Positions 42,223 to 54,500 of a stretch of DNA of 64,000 nt are shown in pieces. The number at the start of each line of letters is the position of its first letter. Positions within the stretch are counted from its first letter, which is position 1. The DNA is from Mesostigma viride (lineage: Eukaryota > Streptophyta > Mesostigmatophyceae > Mesostigmatales > Mesostigmataceae): NCBI GenBank assembly GCA_009746045.1, contig RPFO01000392.1:792463-856462 (forward strand). The letters run 5' to 3'. The notes beneath the pieces were generated by a model. It made no database searches. It was not told the origin of the DNA and saw only the letters and a list, made by a program, of their open reading frames with translations. Both the position numbers and the translations under genes were made by a program.

Positions 42223-44717
42223 CCACCAACCAACCAACCAACCAACCAACCAACCAACCAACCAACCAACCAACCAACCAACCAACCAACCAACCAACCA
42301 ACCAACCAACCAACCAACCAACCAACCAACCAACCAACCAACCAACCAACCAACCAACCAACCAACCAACCAACCAACCAACCAACCAACCAACCAACCA
42401 ACCAACCAACCAACACCCAACCAACCAACCAACCAACCTACCTACCTACCCACCCACCCACCCACCCACCCACCCACCCACCCACCCACCCACCCACCCA
42501 CCCACCCACCCACCCACCCACCCACCCACCCACCCACCCACCCACCCACCCACCCACCGACCTATCGACCTACCTACCTACCTACCTACCTACCTACCTA
42601 CCTACCGCCCGCCCGACCGACCGCCCGCCCGCCCGCCCGCCCACCCGCCCGCCCGCCCGCCCACCCGCCCGCCCGCCCGCCCGCCCGCCCGCCCGCGCCC
42701 GCCCGCCCGCCCGCCCGCCCGCCCGCCCGCCCGCCGCCCGCCCGCCCGCCCGCCCACCCACCCACCCACCCACCCACCCACCCACCTGCCCCTCCCTGCT
42801 GCTGCCATATTGAAGAGGGGGAGCAAGGTAGAGTAGGTTGGTGGTGGCAGCAAGGTGAGGTAGGGTGGGGAAAGAGCGAGGTGGGTAGGGATTCGACAGT
42901 TGGTGAGCGTGTCCGTGCTACAGGGGGAGATAGCTGTTGTAGTTAGTGATGTTGTTTAGATAGATGTTGTAGGTAGCTGATGTAGATAGATTAGACCGGT
43001 AGGACTGTTTGCACCCATCCATCCATCCATCGGGGTTAATGCTCCGTGACTTCCCAACGGGAGCACGAGTCTAATTAATTAATTAATTAATTATTAGGGG
43101 GGGATGGGCAGCGGGTTGCTCTACCAGGCACGGCGTGTTGCCATCTGGCGCAGGATGGCATTCTAGCGCAGATAGAGTTATGGTGATCCAACTCGCCCCT
43201 TTCTCACCCTGTTTGGCTTGTAGCTGGCTTAGTGCCTGCCTGCCGGTACCTGCTGAAGGGAGGGACGCGCGGAGTATTTCTGCTCCCTTTGCCCATCACT
43301 TCTCTACTCTCCCCCCCTTTGCACCTCGGGCCCCCTTTACACTCTGTACTCTATCTCACCTCGGCCCATTTCACCCCGCCTCTTGCCCATTTCTCACCAC
43401 CCCTTGTGTGTGCGTCCCCCCCTTTTTTTTCTTACTTGAACGAACACGCTGATCGTTCTTTTCCTCGGACATGTGCAGGTGATCGACGCGCTGGTGGAGC
43501 ACTTTGTGCGGTTTGAGGGTGACGAGCGCGAGCTGCCCGTGGTGTGGCACCAGGCGCTGCTCACGCTGGTGCAGCGCTACAAGCACGACCTGCGGCCGGA
43601 GGACAAGGAGAACCTGCGGCACCTGCTACGCAAGCATAACCACTACCAGGTGGGCGCGTATGAGGGGTCATGATTCCTGATCCTTGTAGACCCAACCACT
43701 ACCAGCTGGGCGGAGTGTAGACCGGTCACTGCCAGAGAAAAAAATAAAAATAAAACCCAACAACAACAATAACAGGGGGGTGGGTAAAATGGCCAGCCAC
43801 TATCATGCCAGCCTTGCCACTCGCTAGCAGTGTTTGTGAGGTTGGGTGAGGGACTTGACCGGACATAATCAAGTGCGGCGCTGCGTACGTACGCGCAGGC
43901 AGGGTGTAGCCACATCCACCCCACTTGATACATGACACCTCGAGACATGACACCCTTGTCTGTGTTCATGGCTGTCCTAGTCGATGAGGAAGACTGTGTT
44001 TCTTCTCTGTCTGATGCGTGTGTGACATGTTTGATTGATGCGCAGATGAGAGCTGGGGAGTAGGTGACCCACTTGACTGTCATTTGAGGGCCTTGCGGCA
44101 CCATACGCATTTGTTTTTCACAGAACCGTCATCCAGTTGCTCTTGGCAAGGCACAATCGCATAGTTTGGCCGATGCATGACATGGTCAGGGCGGTGACTG
44201 TCTCACCAATACAGTGTCTACCAGACAGGTAGACTGGTCCTTTCCTTTTCTTCTTTGCCTGCGCGTTTGGAGCAGCTCTCTCTACCCCCTGTCCTCCCGT
44301 CGCGCGTGCCATATCCTGTACCGTTGGTCCAAGTAGCTGTGCGGTCCCCACGCGTAGGGCAGTGTCTGCTTGCACGCAGACACCTGCCCTGGGTCATGCG
44401 AGGGTTTCGAGATGCCACACCCAGCCTTGGCTGCAATTCCTTGCATTTTCCCCAGCATTCCTTGCATTATTCTTAGGCAACCCTTGCTAATTAGCATTGT
44501 GAATTGTCCGCGCTTGCCTTGTGTTCCACAGATCACTCCTGAGGTCCGGCGCGAGCTCCAGCATGGATCCAGCCGTGGGCAGCCGCGGGAGAGTGAGGAT
44601 GTGGTCATGGGCAACAGCCAGGGGGCGGCAGGGAAGGGCACCACTGGCCGGCGCGCGGTGGAGGAGGACATCCACGACATGCCGGATGTGTCGCAGCTCA
44701 TGGATGACGAGGATTGA
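39826..44717 (+). CDS. BYSL: Bystin (ENP1), 40S ribosome assembly factor
   Basis: Four exons, 39826-40698, 41609-41851, 43479-43649 and 44532-44717, all GT-AG and phase 0, give 490 residues (human bystin has 437, from memory). Bystin/Enp1 binds pre-40S particles and is needed for 18S rRNA maturation and small-subunit export. Residues 1-150 are Lys/Glu/Asp-rich with nucleolar-type basic patches. The conserved domain follows: [70 protein letters not shown] and [10 protein letters not shown] near the end. The first ATG in good context is MKDKKKRMR. The C-terminal tail after RREL is about 50 residues longer and acidic. The second intron is swollen by tetranucleotide arrays and a LINE tail. Confidence 0.96.
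42163..42222. repeat. CA microsatellite in bystin intron 2
   Basis: (CA)n of about 58 bases on the plus strand, directly followed by the tetranucleotide arrays. Confidence 0.95.
42223..42786. repeat. Serial tetranucleotide arrays in bystin intron 2
   Basis: Consecutive blocks (CCAA)n, a short (CCTA)n, (CCCA)n, (CCTA)n, (CCGC)n and (CCCA)n, about 560 bases. Each block differs from the next by one base per four, and the four-base register is largely kept across the borders. Open frames across it are artefacts. Confidence 0.95.
42910..43095 (+). repeat. Detached LINE 3' end in bystin intron 2
   Basis: Matches the LINE 3' region at 28080-28255: GATAGATGTTGTAG, TAGACCGGTAGG, (CCAT)n, GGGGTTAATGCTCC, hairpin, (TTAA)n. 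It lies in sense orientation within the host intron. Confidence 0.8.
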
Positions 44718-45010
44718 TGAATCATGAATTTGCCTGGAACTGCCTGCAGAGACAGTGCTTGAAAGGGTCATTTAGAGCCATGAAAAGTAGGGCTGGGGCC
44801 AGTTTTCTAAATGTGGATTGTCAGGGTATGTACGGGAATCATCATCCACTGGTGTATTAAGTTAGACAAAGTTATTCCTAGTGTGTAGAGGGACATCATT
44901 CCCCAGTTAGGGGTGCAGCCAGTGGTTGTGCGGACTGCCAACAGTTCACACTATTTATCGATCAATGAAGCATAATGTGTCAGCACACGCAGGCCCGACA
45001 TCAAGAATAG
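44718..45010. other. Downstream region of bystin
   Basis: Probable 3' untranslated region. No other feature is seen, and no TGTAA-type polyadenylation signal occurs nearby. Confidence 0.4.
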
Positions 45011-45440
45011 TCAAGCCTCACTTAAAATCAAGAGGATGTTCCTGCCTCGCTGCATGGAGGGCCAGCGGGCCCCTTGGTCAGCGCGGACCTGGACGTACAT
45101 CGTATATTGGTTTTCCGCGTTTTCCGCGGCCTGGCACTGAACGCAAAGGTTTTCACCTTTGCGGAGTGTCTGATCAGAGTATATTGGCGCCAACGCCTTT
45201 GGGTAGCGATAACCTGGGCTATGGCTGACATCTTGCTCCGTCGCACACGAGCTGACTTTGCGGCGCAGCACGGTTATTAGGCTGCTTTACTTCATTCCGC
45301 GGTGTGGATCCAGTGTCGGGACCATGCCGGCTGTATAGTTGTTTTGTCGTGGTATCTCTTGTTAGCGTTGGCTTTGTTTATTTTTACGTGGGTGCCTTTA
45401 CTCTGCTGTAAGTAATTATATTTTTTAAGATATATAATGC
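45011..45440 (+). pseudogene. 3' end of the second LINE family, plus-strand copy
   Basis: The translation ends YWRQRLWVAITWAMADILLR and ADFA before a stop at 45280, like the minus-strand copy at 28820-28900. The end CTCTGCTGTAAGTAATTATA at 45401-45421 is shared. The copy is strongly 5'-truncated. Confidence 0.7.
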
Positions 45441-45510
45441 CCAATCAGCATATTCTCCGGCCATACATCGATTCATAAATATTCATCATCCTGAATGACT
45501 CCACAACGTG

Positions 45511-45650
45511 GAAAAGATAACGGCATGCAGGCTTGAGCTACCATGGTTGGCAGCTCGAGCGGCTTCTGTTATCTTATCCGCGTTTGTTGAGTCGTTTAGG
45601 ATGCATTAATTAGTTAATTAATTAGTCTCGTGTCCCCGTTGGGGGATCAG
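45511..45650. repeat. Rearranged dispersed repeat with inverted arms
   Basis: GATAACGGCATGCAGGC at 45513 and GGCTTCTGTTATC at 45563 form imperfect inverted arms around ACCATGG. A TTAATTAATT run and a CCCCGTTGGGG hairpin in inverse order follow. It looks like two repeat copies joined head to head. Confidence 0.55.
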
Positions 45651-46437
45651 GATGCATATAGTTGTGTGGACAAGCAAATACCTGTGCACATGCCTACCGT
45701 GCATGGAGGATCAGCGCATGCACGACATCTGAACGTCATACACACACTTTTTTATTGATTGTACTCGTGAGCTAAGGTACCTTTTTCGTATGTCCAGTAA
45801 CCATTGCCATATCCTCTTCACATAGCGCTACGAGTTCAGGAGATTGGCGTGACCCGAGCATGCATGCAGATGACTCCCTGGCATGATGGGCCACTCAAGG
45901 CATGCGGCACAGCCTCAGAGTATGATCTTGTACAAGGGCATGGTGATACACAAGTCTCTTACATGCTCAGCAGCAGCAGCGACCACAAGAGCGTGGGCTT
46001 ATGTGGGCAAATAAACTGATTAATCAGATGCACCAGAGGCCCCCTTCCCACAGCTGAAAAGACACAGGGCACCCATTCCATGTCGAGGTATATTGTCACC
46101 AACCACTGATATGATGGTGTCCAGTGTGCCTGCTGCCAGCACGCATGGAACGCATCGCCAGGAATTGAGTGCCAGAATTCGCTGCGCTAGTGGCCAAGCT
46201 AAAATGCAACCATGCAACTAGACAACTGTCTTGGGTCGACGGCTTAACTAGAACAGAAAAAGGAACCGGTGGCATCTCAGGCTATGTCTCCAACTGGGGT
46301 ATGGCTCGTTGTTATCGACAACAGGTGCAGCTGAGCGCAAGTTGGCATGACAGGGCGAGCAGCCCTAGGAGGGTGGACAGGCGTCAAGCCTCACGCGTGA
46401 AGCTTACCGTAATAAGCCTTCGGCCTTTGGGGCAGGA
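45651..46437. other. Spacer between the repeat cluster and SecE
   Basis: No gene is recognised. The part next to 46437 is the 3' flank of the minus-strand SecE gene. Confidence 0.4.
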
Positions 46438-46974
46438 TTACCCCGTTCGCCTCACTGCTGAAGATAGCAAGAAGGTGAAGATTGTGTCGATGGTGCTAAT
46501 TACAATCACCATGATGAAAACCCCTAGCAGCACAAACGCCGTGTCGCGTAGGGTAAACTGCCAGGACGGCCAAGATATTTCCTTGAAGCGCGACGGCTGC
46601 TGCCGCAAAAAATGCACAACCTGGCGCCAAACTTTTTCCCATGTCAAGTCGTCCGTCGGGCCTGTTGGGTTAGCCACAGCAGACAGCGCCAACGAGTGTT
46701 GCCGATGGTGCGCCGCCACCGGCTTCCCCAGGAATGCATGCCTGTCCAGCAGGCACGGTTTATTCGGCTGCGGGCAGGATTTGCCGAATCTATTCCTTCT
46801 GACCAGGTTTCCTTGGGCCAGAGAGCAGAAGAATTTCACTCCACTGGCACATCCAGATAGGGGAACATGAGTGAAGGCAGACGTGCGTCTCTGAATGGTT
46901 GCCGTGACGTGCTGGCTAGTCCATGTCTCCAGGGAAGGCGAACCTGAACAATAGCGTGCTGTGAAAGCTGACAT
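46438..46974 (-). CDS. SECE1: Plastid-targeted SecE translocase subunit
   Basis: Single exon of 178 residues starting at MSAFTARYCSGSPS; the frame is open further upstream, but this is the first Met giving a transit-peptide-like leader. Residues 1-110 are rich in Ser, Thr and Arg with few acids. The C-terminal 65 residues match SecE: an amphipathic helix (WEKVWRQVVHFLRQQ), the hallmark FKEISWPSW (usual form VTWPSR), then one transmembrane helix (FVLLGVFIMVIVISTIDTIF). SecE stabilises the SecY channel. The plastid copy serves thylakoid insertion. A nuclear gene with a transit peptide is the arrangement known in land plants and green algae, which supports the green assignment. Its promoter region is shared with the divergent transporter gene. 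Confidence 0.88.
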   Translation of the reverse strand: MSAFTARYCSGSPSLETWTSQHVTATIQRRTSAFTHVPLSGCASGVKFFCSLAQGNLVRRNRFGKSCPQPNKPCLLDRHAFLGKPVAAHHRQHSLALSAVANPTGPTDDLTWEKVWRQVVHFLRQQPSRFKEISWPSWQFTLRDTAFVLLGVFIMVIVISTIDTIFTFLLSSAVRRTG

Positions 46975-48115
<1,141 letters not shown>

Positions 48116-51100
48116 ATGGCGGTCAGACTATTCCGCTCGGCATGGAGATCGCTCCGCAGTGCCGTCTCCTCCAGCGGGGGCGGTGCCCGGGGTTTAGGCT
48201 CCCCATATGGTATTGTCAACGAGGGTTCAAGCGCTGGGGAATATATGAAATGGAGAGCGCCATATCTTCCAGTCGCGTCACGTCGCCAGGGATCCTCTCC
48301 ACCATTTAGCCGAGCAGGTGGTCTTTGGAATAGCCCGTTCGCCACCAGTGCGAATGAGCGAGAGGATCGCTCACCGCAGGCCAATGTGGCTCCGCCGACA
48401 GCGAATGTTGATGAAACGGAAAAGAAAGAAAAGAAAAGCTGGATCCCAAAATTCATGTTGAAGGAGCATATTACAGCGCCAGAGGGCTTTAATCGGTGGC
48501 TTATTCCGCCAGCCGCGCTGGCCACGCACATGAGCATTGGAAGCGTGTATGCTTGGAGTATCTTCAACGCACCGCTCGTGCGCGACGTGGGCGTCGTGGC
48601 CTCGTGCTCGCTGGACTGGCAGCTTTCGGACGTGGTAATTGGTGGAGTGGGCGGCATTGCTTGTATTCATATGCGGCATTGGTGATCCCGCGGCACTCCT
48701 AGCAATCTAACTCGGCTGTCTTCTAACCGACCTGCCCCTTATCCACTTGGCATGGCTGGTTGCAATCTACATCACCCCCGGCTTGCGTAGGTCCCTGTGT
48801 TCTCGACGGCAATCTTCTGCCTGGGAGTAGCTGCTGCGATTGCTGGCAAGTGGCTGGAGGAGGTCGGGCCCCGCACGGTGGGCGCCCTGGCCGCCCTGTG
48901 CTGGGGAGGCGGCATCATGGTGGGCGGGCTGGGTGTGCTCACCCACCAGTTGCCACTGCTGTATGCGGGCTATGGTGTGCTTGGGTAAGCAAACTTAACC
49001 ATGATGCCATGTATCATCCATCCACACCCGTTTGCTGCACCTTTCCACCACCTGGCATCCCGATAGACGCATGCCCTTAACTCCACCTGCCCTTTCCCAG
49101 CTCCAGGTGGCATCCGGATGCCAGCATCAATACCCATGGCAAGGTGTTGCTTCCCAAAAATGTAGTGTGATTGCCCATCCAGGGACTTGTTGTGTGCATG
49201 CCCTGTGGCGACCTTCGCATGGCAAGTGAGTCCACCATCGTGGATCCATCCAAGGGTGCAGTGTCTGTGCAAGGGTTCTCTTGCCCTCCCTGCCTAGGGT
49301 GTCATTGGCATGACCTCTTGCTCCTCACTTCCCACTATGTCCTCCAAGGTACCAGCACATGAGGACCGCGTAGGGCACTGATACGCCATCCCCATGACAT
49401 TCACATCACGTTGACCCCGTCCAAACATTCGGGAGAAAGAGCCAGACACCTGCGGTAGGCCCTGCCGCATCGCAACGCAAACCCTACAAGGTGGTTGGGC
49501 TCCCCTACAAAGTGGTTAGTCTCCAGTTTTCTGCCCGTGCCCACTTATACAAGGTGGTAACCATCCGTCTGGCCCCTTCCACCCCCAGCACCCGTACCCA
49601 ACCTCTTGGCGCCCAGCACCGTGGCTCATAACATTCCTGGGCTCCCATGCGCCTGTGGTCCCAACACCCACCCCGCCCGCCCTCGGTGCCACCCACCCAC
49701 GCCCGCAGGGGCTGCGGGCTGGGCCTGGGCTACGTGGCCCCTGTCAGCACGCTCATCAGATGGTTCCCCGACCGGCGCGGCATGGCCACGGGGCTCGCCA
49801 TCATGGGCTTTGGCGGCGGCGCGATGCTGGCGACACCACTCAAGGAGGCGCTTCTCGCAAGGTTCTTCCGGGCACCGGACTACCTGGGACCCCTGGCCGA
49901 CGTGCCACTTGTCACCGAGGCGGGGCGCCGGATGGCCACCATGGCGGGGGAACTGCGGGAGGTGGTGGTGGCGACGGCAGCGGACCTGGCCAAGCTTCCG
50001 GTCCAGGGTCTCCCTGAGGGCGTGTACTTGGTGGGCACGGGCAGCGCGGGCGTCGCCGAGGCCTTCTTTGCGCTCGGCGCGCTGTACTCATGTGCGATGA
50101 TGGCGGGCGCGTTCTCGTACCGGTGAGGGGACGTGCCTGCGCACGCTGTCCTGGCATGCATGGGATGCGCGCGCGTGCCTTGTCGTACCGGTGAGGAGGG
50201 AGATGTGTGTGTGTGTGTGTGAGTGTGTGTATCTGTGTGTGTGTGTTTGAGCGATTGTGAGGCCGGTTCTTTGCATTGCTTAGGGAGCTTGCCCACAGGA
50301 CGTTTGCCCTTGTCGTGATGACCATGTCCATACGTACACGCACTGTTACTCTTTGGTGCTTGCTTTCGGAGTCGGCACGGGCACGCAAGACAGCTGGCAA
50401 GGGCACGCAAGACAGCTGGCAAGGGCACGCAAGACAGCTGGCACGGGCACGCAAGACAGCTGGCAAGGGCACGCAATACAGGTGGCAAGGGCACGCAAGA
50501 CAGCTGGCAAGGGCACGTAAGACAGCTGGCACGGGCACGCAAGACAGCTGGCAAGGGCAAGCAAGACAGCTGGCAAGGGCACGCAAGACAGCTGGCAAGG
50601 GCACGCAAGACAGCTAGCATGGTCACCTTGAGGTTGATTCATGTGGGTAAACGTTCCTGTGTGCACGCCTCTTTCCTTTGGGAGGGCACATGCTTGGCAA
50701 CAAGTCTCATGGGACAGTTGGCATGGGACAGGTTGCATGAGACAGGTTGCATGGGACAGGTGGCATGAGACAGGTTGCATGGGACAGGTGGCATGGGACA
50801 GGTGGCATGGGACAGGTGGCATGGGACAGGTGGCATGGGACAGGTGGCATGGGACAGGTGGCATGGGACAGGTGGCATGGGACAGGGTTCCCAATAGCAT
50901 GGCACATGTGACGCGTCCCCTCTTACGAATAATAAAGAACTTGCTCTTTTCTCAGGGTTTGCTGCCGTGATGGCTGCTGGCCATGCTCCAGCATGACAAA
51001 GTACGCTCGACCATTTTGGACAGCAGTTTTGTTCCTCAGCCGGGCTTTGCACAAGCAGCACGCGTATCTTGTTATAATCGAGGAACTTGCGTTTGCTGTC

Positions 51101-52731
51101 TTGCACTCTGAGGACCCATTCCTCCTACATCACCCTTCTCCTGGCTTCCACCACCACCCCTTCACGCATCTCACCACAATGCCCTCGGACACAGCGTGCC
51201 AAGGCCAGGGTGGCGCCCCGCCGGGTGGGTCCCCCCCGGTGAGGCTGCCGGGAACACGCCTCCCTCCGATGACAAGACCGGGGCGGTTGCCAGCAGTGCC
51301 ACCGGCGACGACAAGAGCAAGGCGGCGGTCGCGGTCAACCCGATGATCACGCGCAACGACGTGCACATCGACACGGCGCTGCGCACGCCCCAGTTCTGGC
51401 TGCTATGGACCAACCTCTTCTGCAACATCACTGCAGGGATCGGCGTGCTGGGCGTCGCCAAGACGCTCATGGGCGACATCTTCGGGTCCACGCTGCCGCA
51501 CGTCGTCACCAACAGCTTCGCGGCCACCTACGTGCTCATGCTGTCGGTGTTCAACATGGCGGGGAGGGTCAGCTGGGCCTCCGTGTCCGATTACCTTGGC
51601 CGCAAGAACACCTACTTCATCTTCTTTGGCGCGGGCATCCCCCTCTACCTGTCCATCCCGGCACTGGCGCGGTGGGTCACGGAAGAGCCCTCGCTCGCGC
51701 CCCTGGTGGCGTTTTACGGCGTCACCGCCGCCATCTTCTCCATGTACGGTGGCGGGTTTGCCACCATACCAGCGTACCTGGCAGACATGTTTGGGACCAA
51801 GTACGTGGGGGGCATCCACGGGCGGCTCCTCACCGCGTGGAGCCTGGCAGGGCTCACGGGGCCGCTACTGCTTGCGAACCTCCGGCAGCGCAGTGTGAAC
51901 GGGGCCATCGCCGACCTCACGTCCAAGGTGGGCACCCGTGGGTTGATAGCGTGTGGTCAGGATAAAGTAACTACATAGTGACCGATGAGACATGAGACTG
52001 GCTACCTGAGCATGTACGTGCTTGGTGCATACAGTTGTTTATTACGCATTACTGCTTGGTGCAGATAGTTGTTTACTACGCATTACTGCTTGGTGCAGAT
52101 AGTTGTTTATTACGCATTACTGCTTGGTGCAGATAGTTGTTTATTACGCATTACTGCTTGGTGCAGATAGTTGTTTATTACGCATTACTGCTTGGTGCAT
52201 ATAGTTGTTTATGACGCATTACTGCTTGGTGCATGTAGTTGTTTATCACGCATTACTGCTTGGTGCATGTAGTTGTTTATTACGCGTTACTGCTTTGGTG
52301 CATATAGTTGTTTATTACGCATTACTACTTGGTGCATTTTTTGTTTATTACGCATTACTGCTTGGTGCAGATAGTTGTTTATTACGCATTACTGCTTGGT
52401 GCAGATAGTTGTTTATTACGCATTACTGCTTGGTGCATATAGTTGTTTATTACGCATTACTGCTTGGTGCATATTTTTGTTTATCACGCATTACTGCTTG
52501 GTGCATATTTTTGTTTATCACGCATTACTGCTTGGTGCATGTAGTTGTTTATTATGCATTACTACTTGGTGCATATAGTTGTTTATTACGCATTACTGCG
52601 CCACGGCGTGTGGCGCCTACTAGGGTGGCATGGCTACTATGGTCACCAGCACGAATTCCCCTGCTGCTTCCCCTGCTGCTGCCACACCAAACTTCCTGCT
52701 GACATTCTCCGTTTATGCCGGTGGCATACAC

Positions 52732-52775
<44 letters not shown>

Positions 52776-52869
52776 ACGCACACGCACACGCACACGCATA
52801 CGCATACGCACACACACGCGCGCACGCACACGCACACACACGCATGCGCGCACGCACGCACGCACGCAC

Positions 52870-52959
<90 letters not shown>

Positions 52960-53544
52960 GCACACACGCATGCGCGCACGCACACGCACACACATCCCCA
53001 GGTGGACCCCGCGCTGTTTGAGAGCACGTTTGGCGCACCCACGTCGCAGCTCCAGGAGCTGATGGCCACGCAGGCGGTCACCATCGCACGGCTCATGGAG
53101 ATCGTGCCACCTGGCACCATCGATCCCAGCCCCGGCCTGTACAACACGACCATGTACGCGATGGCAGGCCTGCTGGGTGTTGCCCTTGTCTCCAACGCCC
53201 TCATCCGGCCCGTCCACTCCAAGTACTGGATGACGCCAGGCCTGCAGGCATCCGCACCAACTAGCGGCGCGGCTGCCATGCCATTGCCTATGACCACGCT
53301 GGCATCTGCCACGCAGGCATCTGCCACGCAGGCCGCCCCGTCACCGGCGGCTGCTGCGACGATCGGGGCGGCTCAGGGCGTGGAGAAGTCGGCGGGGCAG
53401 CGTGGGGTGCACACACTGGCGGCATTCACAGAGGACAACGCGGATTTGTCTTATCCTTTGGACAAAGGGTCGGAAGCAGAAAGGCTTGTGCAGTGGCCCG
53501 GGGAGTTGTTGACATTGAAGGCCGAGGAATCTTTGGATAAGTAA
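48116..53544 (+). CDS. OFA-type major facilitator transporter
   Basis: Five exons, 48116-48634, 48791-48984, 49709-50122, 51195-51927 and 53002-53544, all GT-AG and in phase, give 800 residues. The first 110 residues are an Arg/Ser-rich extension ([20 protein letters not shown]) that could target an organelle. The transporter starts at [20 protein letters not shown], typical of the oxalate:formate antiporter (OFA) family, followed by [20 protein letters not shown] and [12 protein letters not shown], the cytoplasmic-loop signature of that family. The exon 3-4 junction yields [14 protein letters not shown], again OFA-like. The second half ([29 protein letters not shown]) completes a 12-helix fold. 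A C-terminal extension of about 130 residues follows the last helix. The substrate is unknown; monocarboxylates or dicarboxylates are the family norm. Long introns carry three minisatellites. Confidence 0.92.
50381..50619. repeat. 22-bp minisatellite, about 11 copies, intronic
   Basis: Units containing GCAAGACAGCTGGCAAGG in intron 3 of the transporter gene, with AAG/ACG variants. Confidence 0.92.
50710..50886. repeat. 14-bp minisatellite, about 12 copies, intronic
   Basis: Unit GACAGGTGGCATGG with early variants, in the same intron as the 22-bp array. The two unit sequences share GACAG-TGGCA, so one may derive from the other. Confidence 0.92.
52019..52597. repeat. 34-bp minisatellite, 17 copies, intronic
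   Basis: Units containing TGCTTGGTGCAGATAGTTG and TTATTACGCATTAC, with 1-2 base variants and one shortened copy near 52335, in intron 4 of the transporter gene. Confidence 0.95.
52728..52994. repeat. CA/CG microsatellite abutting a splice acceptor
   Basis: (CA)n with CG interruptions covering 270 bases and ending about 8 bases before the AG at 53000-53001 that opens the last transporter exon. Confidence 0.95.
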
Positions 53545-54500
53545 ACAGGGAAGGTGCCAATCTGCAGAAACTGCCTCGCGTGGAATAGCAAGGGGGAACA
53601 TGGCGTGCTTGTACCATGTTAACAGAGCTGTAGGTGTGCATGTTGCCACTGTACGGCACACAACGGTTTGGCATATGACACTCTAAAGCCAGCAAACGTT
53701 GGGAGAGTCTGGGTTGGCGGCAGGCCGGTTTCGGTCATGATACTAATGGTGATGCATTATCGGTATTTATCAAGGTCTCAATCCATGCGGTCTGCAAGCG
53801 TGGGCATGCACAGCCCCCGTGCGCTGACGGCCAAGTTACAGCATTTTTCATCACATGTGCGCATATGTCGATCCACGTGGCCTGCGTAGTTATGAAGAGC
53901 AAATAATTAAATTAAATTAAATTAAATTATTGGTTTAAAATCATGCATGCGCTTATGGAAAATTGTCTATGTGCAAAATTCCTATATGTAAATAATCTTT
54001 TAGGACTGATTTAAAAGTTCTATAGATAATTGATATTGTGGCCGCCCATGCGCGCAACCTAAATGATCGACCGCGATCAAGCACGTTGTGATAATGTATC
54101 AACTTATTTCAATGCTTCCATGCTAGGTAGACGCTGTATATATTGCATGTGTAGTTAAGACAAGTGCACATTCAAGCACACAATGGACACACACCAAAGC
54201 ATGCGGTCCTCATTTCGTGAAGCCCTTCATATGTTGAACCCTCACTTTCCTTACACAAAACGCCCAGGAGGGTGCCCCGCTCTTGGCGTCACTGCCATAA
54301 ATGAAAAGCTGGGATAGACCAGATAATTGCCGTTCAATCCTACAAGCCACCTTGCCATCTCCACCCTTCAGTACCAAGCATAATCCTTGGCCTACCGCAG
54401 ATCAGACGCCCTGGTGGTACATGAGTTACGACTTTGGAATTTTAGCACCACTACCATGGTCCACAGCGGCATGAATAGGGCGAATCCTGTCCCCTGTGCT
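53545..54500. other. Intergenic region between two converging genes
   Basis: Tail-to-tail spacer with both 3' flanks. It contains an (ATTAA)n run at 53905-53930 that resembles a decayed LINE tail. No gene is seen. Confidence 0.45.

Noticed and set aside
42092-42946. Frames of Pro-Thr-Asn-Gln and Pro-Ala-Arg repeats
   Set aside because: Produced by tetranucleotide arrays inside bystin intron 2.
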